Below are positions 60,273 through 64,000 of a stretch of DNA of 64,000 nt, piece after piece. Origin of the DNA: Acidimicrobiales bacterium (GTDB lineage Bacteria > Actinomycetota > Acidimicrobiia > Acidimicrobiales > Poriferisodalaceae); contig VYDH01000004.1 in the NCBI GenBank assembly GCA_009843525.1, positions 1 to 64,000 of the forward strand, written 5' to 3'. The notes below the pieces were generated by a model, which worked only from the letters and a program-made list of their open reading frames with translations, was not told where the DNA came from and made no database searches. Position 1 is the stretch's first letter; each line of letters starts with the position of its first letter. The translations under genes were made by a program, and so were the position numbers.

Positions 60273-60590
60273 TCAGGCGACTTGCACTGCGTCGCGAAGC
60301 TGGCTGGGAGGCTCGGCGGGAAACGACAGCACGAGATGGCGGTTCAGTCCGGATGCCACGCGGGCGAGCGTGTCGATTCGATTGCGCGCTCCACCGCCTT
60401 CCTCGAGGCGCGAGATCACCGACTGCGTTGTGCCCATGCGGTCCGCGAGCTGCCGCTGGCTCAGACCCGCCTGTACCCGGAGGTCGTGAATGAGCTGACC
60501 CAGGGCGAGGTCCTGCTCGACAGCGGCACGCGTCGCAGGAGAAGGCTCACCGCGACCCGCCTTGACGTCCTCCCAACGAGATCGTCTCAC
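60273..60590 (-). CDS. Orphan XRE-family (HigA-like) repressor
   Basis: 105 residues from GTG 60590: LIHDLRVQAGLSQRQLADRMGTTQSVISRLEEGG is a clear HTH, with an acidic/Lys-rich N-terminal tail and a C-terminal b strand, as in HigA antitoxins. A longer frame from ATG 60656 would translate the 24-bp palindrome (60626-60649), so the start lies downstream of it. No toxin gene is paired with it. The palindrome 36 bases upstream is its likely own operator. Confidence 0.75.
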   Translation of the reverse strand: MRRSRWEDVKAGRGEPSPATRAAVEQDLALGQLIHDLRVQAGLSQRQLADRMGTTQSVISRLEEGGGARNRIDTLARVASGLNRHLVLSFPAEPPSQLRDAVQVA

Positions 60591-60625
60591 TACAGCCCAA
60601 CTCCATCGCGATTGGCGGCCCGCGG

Positions 60626-60649
60626 CATTATCGCATAATTGCGATAATG
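60626..60649. promoter_or_regulatory. 24-bp palindrome, likely operator of the HigA-like gene
   Basis: CATTATCGCA-TAAT-TGCGATAATG: 10-bp perfect arms with a 4-base spacer, the longest perfect dyad seen in the window. It is 36-59 bases before the GTG start of the HigA-like repressor gene, in an AT-rich stretch. Antitoxins of this type autoregulate through such sites; binding is inferred. Confidence 0.65.
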
Positions 60650-60697
60650 TCGGCAAAGCGACTATGGCGATCCGAGGTCTGACTTAGTTGGATCGGC

Positions 60698-61018
60698 TCA
60701 GGCGTTGATCAAGACGCGGCCGTCCTCAAACACAGCAGCAATCTCCAGCTCGCCACCCAGCTCTCCAACAATCGACTTCAGCAGCCCGAGCGACAATCCG
60801 ATCTCGCCGCTCTCAATCTGAGAAATCGCCGATTGCGACTTGCCGATCATCACCGCCAGTTCGGCCTGTGTCACTCCGAACGCGGTCCGGAGGTCGCTTA
60901 GCGCGTAGGTCGTGATCTCGGAGACTGCGCGTAGTTTGGCCTCGTCGATCCGTCGAGCACGCTCCGGATCGAGCCGTGCCTCGTCACGCAGCACTCTGAA
61001 GTTCTTGGTGCTTGGCAT
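60698..61018 (-). CDS. higA: HigA-type antitoxin
   Basis: 106 residues from ATG 61018. An N-terminal helix and the XRE helix-turn-helix (FGVTQAELAVMIGKSQSAISQIESGEIGLSLGLLKSIV) end in a b strand, typical of HigA. It overlaps the stop of the toxin gene (TGATG) and is located downstream of it, the HigBA gene order. It should bind and neutralise the toxin and repress the operon. Confidence 0.82.
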   Translation of the reverse strand: MPSTKNFRVLRDEARLDPERARRIDEAKLRAVSEITTYALSDLRTAFGVTQAELAVMIGKSQSAISQIESGEIGLSLGLLKSIVGELGGELEIAAVFEDGRVLINA

Positions 61019-61392
61019 CACAGGAGTCCTTCGCCTCTCAGCTCGTTGAGGTGGATGTCGTAGAGATCGTCAGCGACAGGCAGATAACGGTCGTACCACC
61101 GATTCCAGTCAGGACTGCCGGATTCGCTTGGGCTCTTGTCTCCCCCGATCAACAGGATCGCCGTGCGACGCGGATCGAAGGCGAAGAGAACTCGGATCCC
61201 CTTCTCGGCCCGAAGCTCCTTCATGTTGGCGTGACGCGACCGGTGAACGTTGTCGACAACTGGTCGACCGAGCGCCGGACCAGCTAGTTCCAAGAGCTCG
61301 ACCCTTGCGACCACAGAGTCTCTTTCCTCTTGCCCGAGCGTTAGGTACCACTGATGGAACTGGTCGGTGTACTCAACGTCCCAAATTTGCAT
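61018..61392 (-). CDS. higB: HigB-type toxin (RelE/Gp49 family)
   Basis: 124 residues. DVEYTDQFHQWYLTLGQEERDSVVARVELLELAGPALGRPVVDNV and FAFDPRRTAILLIGGDK are typical of the HigB/DUF891 (phage Gp49-like) group of ribosome-dependent mRNA interferases. The gene precedes and overlaps higA. The AT-rich stretch upstream (61393-61422) is the likely promoter. Confidence 0.82.
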   Translation of the reverse strand: MQIWDVEYTDQFHQWYLTLGQEERDSVVARVELLELAGPALGRPVVDNVHRSRHANMKELRAEKGIRVLFAFDPRRTAILLIGGDKSPSESGSPDWNRWYDRYLPVADDLYDIHLNELRGEGLL

Positions 61393-61422
61393 CAGTTGAA
61401 CTTATATTAGCTCATCTGATAC

Positions 61423-62178
61423 TCACGATCGATTTTCCAAGGCTGCTGGCGGCAGCTCGTCCCACACCTCGCCCTCGAGCTCCCGGCCGCCGGCCTTGGG
61501 CGTCCTGCCTCCCCACTGCTTGAAGAAGAACGCCACGCCGGCCGCCGTGCACCTGTCGCGCAGCTCGGTGACCCACTCCAGCTCCATGGGCCGGGCGCCG
61601 GCACCGGACTCGCCGCCGGCAATCACCCAGTCGATGCCCGCAAGATCGAGCTCGCCGAGCGGGCCGAGCAACGGCTCGGCGCTCACGAACCTCACCGCTG
61701 CGGGCACCTTGCGCAGGTGATCGATGCGGAAGGCGTACCTGCGAGTCTCCACGCTCACGCCCATCCACAGATTCGACGGCCAGTCGAGCTCGCCTGCGAT
61801 CCGGCTCAGCCGCTGCGCTCGCTTGGTGAGCACCTGGTAGGTGTGCTGGGGCGTCTGGCGGATCACCTCGAACACCTGCGCGATGAACTCGGACGGCACC
61901 TCGTCATGGAAGAGATCGCTCATCGAGTCCACGAACACGAGGCGGGGTGCGCTCCAGCGTCGAGGCACATCGAGCGACGACCGATGCAAGGTGAGCTTGA
62001 AGCCCGGCCCGCTCGTCGCCGGGTCGCCGTCGTTCTGGTACTTGGGCGACCCCATAGCCTTGAGCCGCTTGGCCAGGGTCTGCGCATAGCAGCGGTCGCA
62101 GCCCGGCGACACCCGATCGCAGCCCGTGGTCGGATTCCACGTCGCCTCGGTCCACTCGATCGCCGACTTGTCAGCCAC
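61423..62178 (-). CDS. DUF5131 protein (phage Gp37/Gp68 family)
   Basis: 251 residues. MADKSAIEWTEATWNPTTGCDRVSPGCDRCYA: the C-x6-C-x2-C cysteine cluster followed by Tyr-Ala is the hallmark of this family, a radical-SAM-like fold found in phages and defence-type islands. FVDSMSDLFHDEVP and the C-terminal FFFKQWGG are also typical. The molecular activity is unknown; it often occurs beside three-Cys-motif partner genes, which are not seen here. It lies 30 bases before the HigBA operon. Confidence 0.85.
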   Translation of the reverse strand: MADKSAIEWTEATWNPTTGCDRVSPGCDRCYAQTLAKRLKAMGSPKYQNDGDPATSGPGFKLTLHRSSLDVPRRWSAPRLVFVDSMSDLFHDEVPSEFIAQVFEVIRQTPQHTYQVLTKRAQRLSRIAGELDWPSNLWMGVSVETRRYAFRIDHLRKVPAAVRFVSAEPLLGPLGELDLAGIDWVIAGGESGAGARPMELEWVTELRDRCTAAGVAFFFKQWGGRTPKAGGRELEGEVWDELPPAALENRS

Positions 62179-62264
62179 GCCTCAACCGTAGGGACGGGCT
62201 GTGACAGCCAGGTCGCCAGATCGGGCTTGCCGAGCTGACCCGCCGAGCGCCGGCTGGAGGCAAC

Positions 62265-62276
62265 TGACGCGCGTCA
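62265..62276. promoter_or_regulatory. TGACGC/GCGTCA palindrome in divergent promoter
   Basis: A perfect 12-bp palindrome between the DUF5131 gene (start 62178) and the small plus-strand gene (start 62354). Another CGTCAC follows 11 bases later. It may be an operator for either gene. Confidence 0.35.
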
Positions 62277-62353
62277 CCTCCTTCGTCACACCCTTCAGGT
62301 AGTGAATGTGTCACCAACTGTCGAAGCGTCTCAGAAGAACTCAGGAGGTCAGC

Positions 62354-62728
62354 ATGAGCAGTCTCGAGAATGCCGCGCTAGCGATTCCAGGTGGAGCGCT
62401 TTTCCGCCGCGGTCTCAAGAAGGCAATCCGGGCTTCGGCTCGACACCTAGGCCGGTTGATCATGATGGCATCTTCCGACCTTGATCGATCAATCAAGCGT
62501 GCCGTCTACGACATCACTGACGAACTGCGCATCATCAACGGAACCATCGCAGCGGCTGCGATCTGCAGCGATCATTCCGAAGCTCGCGACTTCTTGGAGA
62601 ACGCCCTAAGGGATGGCGCTGCCGTGTTCAGCGAGAGAGCGGCGAGAGAAGAGCGTCAAGCCCGGTTTCGGGCCACCTTCGGCGGAACCGCTGCTTCGTC
62701 GTCGGAATCGCCGCAGACGCCAACATGA
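62354..62728 (+). CDS. Uncharacterised small helical protein
   Basis: 124 residues from ATG 62354, with AGGAGG at ideal spacing, a strong signal that it is real. No family is recognised. It begins with a short hydrophobic stretch, then a basic/helical region (FRRGLKKAIRASARHLGRLIMM), an internal a-helical segment (SIKRAVYDITDELRIINGTIAAAAIC) and a polar, Arg/Ser-rich C-terminus. It sits between DUF5131 and the S8 protease genes in the defence-like stretch. No signal peptide or transmembrane segment is clear. Confidence 0.65.
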   Translation: MSSLENAALAIPGGALFRRGLKKAIRASARHLGRLIMMASSDLDRSIKRAVYDITDELRIINGTIAAAAICSDHSEARDFLENALRDGAAVFSERAAREERQARFRATFGGTAASSSESPQTPT

Positions 62729-62925
62729 TGGTCACCACGGGCATTGGAGCAGTGGTGGAGAGTCGTCCCTCGGCGTTCAATCGCCGTGGACCTACACCTC
62801 GATCGAACCCCGTGACCAAGTGACGCTTGGCCCGGACGGCCCCATTGACTCAACGTTGCAGATTGAGGTGCGCGTTGACCGCGCCGACAACATCAAGGAC
62901 AGGTGCGGCGCACCGACGGAGCCCC

Positions 62926-64000
62926 CTAGACGGTGGAGCGGATGCGTTCACGCAGGCGATCGAAGATATTGATCTGTTGGCGGCCGCGGTCCTCGAGTTC
63001 GACCGCGAGCGCGTATCGCTGTCGGTCATAGTCGGGTTCCGCGAGTTCAGCCCAGGGCTCGCTGATGTGTGTCACGACGAGGTAGTACGTCTCACCATCA
63101 TTGGGATCGAGTGATCGGGCATGCGAGGCACGCCAGCGCCGTACTTGAAGAGTTGAATGGAGGACCGTCCCTGAGGATGGCTTGAGGTGTTGTACCCGTC
63201 GTCGGCCCTTCGGCAGGCTCAGTTTCTCGCCATTGGATGGCTGTTTCTCCATGATGGCGCTCAGTTCATCCAAGTCGAACGCCCGATACAGGTCGACCCG
63301 CATCCGGCTTGCTAGGTATTCGCGGCGAAAGCGACGTGTCGGTGGGTCGTAAGCGAGGGCAATGGCAATCGTCCGATCTGACTTCCCAACGGCAAACTGC
63401 TCTGGTACGGGAATCGGGTGAATCACGCTCGTGTTCGTCTTGATGTCTCCATCGAACGTCATCACAACCCGGTGCTGGAGCGATTCGATAGCCCGTTGCT
63501 CATCAGGGAGTCCATATCCGACCAGCCTCAGATGCTTCGCGACGTCTGCAGCCTTGGCGTTGCTCTTCGTCATGTGCGGAACAGGCGTCCGCGCCGAAAG
63601 CCCAACGAGGGCCCGAGTCAGATTCGCCGAGGCTTCCGGATACTCGGCGCGGACGACGGCAGCGATCCTGGCGACTCGTGGGGCTGCGAACGACGTGCCG
63701 CTCGACGCATGGAACAGATCGGGAAACCCGAGCGAGACTGCTGCAGCTCCGACGTTTGAATTGGACAGCGTCCGCCGTGACAGCGTGGCTTGGCTCACGA
63801 GATTGCCGCCGTAGTGCACCACGTCGGGCTTGATCGAGCCCTTGGTGCGGAACCCAGGCCCAGAACGTGAGAACGGCGACACCTGGTTGGCGTCCGCGAC
63901 GGCTCGAAGTTGCGGCGGAGCATCGCCGTCCGGGTGGGCGCCCTGACTGGACCGCGCAACGCTCCCCACGGTGAGGCAATTGGCTGCGATTGCCGGTTCC
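62926..64000 (-). CDS. S8 subtilisin-like protease, partial (IetS/IteS-like)
   Basis: The frame runs off the right edge; about 358 C-terminal residues are visible. PAIAANCLTVGSVARS and the catalytic Ser block SSGTSFAAPRVARIAA are typical of subtilases; Asp and His lie beyond the window. The region after it (YGLPDEQRAIES..HRVVMTFDG, then HPIPVPEQF, TIAIALAYDPPTRRFRREYL) matches, from memory, the S8 anti-phage protease of the two-gene IetAS/IteAS system, which pairs with an AAA ATPase. The partner should lie upstream, outside the window. GTG 63969 is only an internal codon. Confidence 0.75.
   Translation of the reverse strand, partial: EPAIAANCLTVGSVARSSQGAHPDGDAPPQLRAVADANQVSPFSRSGPGFRTKGSIKPDVVHYGGNLVSQATLSRRTLSNSNVGAAAVSLGFPDLFHASSGTSFAAPRVARIAAVVRAEYPEASANLTRALVGLSARTPVPHMTKSNAKAADVAKHLRLVGYGLPDEQRAIESLQHRVVMTFDGDIKTNTSVIHPIPVPEQFAVGKSDRTIAIALAYDPPTRRFRREYLASRMRVDLYRAFDLDELSAIMEKQPSNGEKLSLPKGRRRVQHLKPSSGTVLHSTLQVRRWRASHARSLDPNDGETYYLVVTHISEPWAELAEPDYDRQRYALAVELEDRGRQQINIFDRLRERIRSTV

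Noticed and set aside
1..64000. tRNA, rRNA, CRISPR array, integrase or transposase
   Set aside because: None was recognised by eye on either strand. Repeats found are inside genes or are short diverged copies, and spacing is not CRISPR-like. A covariance-model search for tRNAs would be needed to exclude small RNA genes fully.

Overview
The window is high-GC DNA with dense, mostly short-spaced genes, frequent GTG starts and many lipoproteins. The gene content suggests a free-living or host-associated actinobacterium, most likely of class Acidimicrobiia: many SDRs, LLM/F420-type oxidoreductases, CaiB/BaiF and crotonase enzymes, two DUF3179 lipoproteins and a large secreted PPC/cadherin-like protein. 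That placement is inferred from content only, because no rRNA or other phylogenetic marker is present. I see no rRNA, tRNA, CRISPR array, transposase or integrase.

Layout. 1-3.6 kb (minus strand): the start of a lipoprotein, an orphan molybdopterin-binding dehydrogenase large subunit and an SDR that lacks the usual catalytic Tyr and Lys. 3.7-5.4 kb: an iron module with a DtxR/IdeR-like regulator, bacterioferritin-associated ferredoxin and bacterioferritin, and a GTTAG-N6-CTAAC dyad before the ferredoxin. 5.5-8.7 kb: a DUF3179 lipoprotein and a polytopic glycosyltransferase-like protein. 8.8-15.1 kb: catabolic or redox enzymes (Baeyer-Villiger-type monooxygenase, crotonase, MttB-like methyltransferase, LLM oxidoreductase, SnoaL-like protein). 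15.1-19.1 kb: a small accessory island with truncated genes at its left edge, a VapBC-type pair, an XRE-ImmA protein with a broken HExxH motif and a frameshifted Phd antitoxin. 19.1-22.2 kb: a dienelactone-hydrolase-like protein, tandem RDD membrane proteins and a DadA-like oxidase.

22.2-27.8 kb is a compact catabolic operon: SDR, mandelate-racemase/enolase-family enzyme, gamma-butyrobetaine-hydroxylase-like dioxygenase, SDR and maleate-isomerase/arylmalonate-decarboxylase-like protein. 27.8-36.6 kb mixes lipoproteins, an MFS transporter, an LLM enzyme, a cupredoxin, a crotonase, a class D monooxygenase/acyl-CoA-dehydrogenase-fold protein, a CaiB/BaiF CoA transferase and a membrane protein with 11-residue repeats. 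36.8-38.7 kb is a membrane-anchored protein with exactly fourteen 37-residue RCC1-like repeats, each carrying two cysteines. 38.7-54.7 kb holds ordinary enzymes (epimerase, amidase, ABM, FxsA, SH3b, DUF1295, ArsI/CadI-like, hydrolase, FMN reductase, aromatic monooxygenase, second DUF3179, VOC, SDR, PPOX, DUF1697), then a winged-helix/nucleotidyltransferase regulator divergent from an ABC exporter. 54.7-59.7 kb is a 1655-residue secreted multidomain protein.

59.8-64 kb is a second accessory or defence-like island: a HicB-like protein, an orphan HigA-like repressor with a 24-bp palindrome, a HigBA pair, a DUF5131 protein, a small unknown protein and an S8 protease cut by the window edge that resembles the protease of IetAS/IteAS anti-phage systems. 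The strongest leads for new biology are the 14-blade cysteine-paired RCC1-like protein, the 11-residue-repeat protein beside it, the 22.7-27.8 kb operon, the regulator with paired AT-rich boxes at 52.95 kb, and the truncated QueC-like scar at 15.7 kb.
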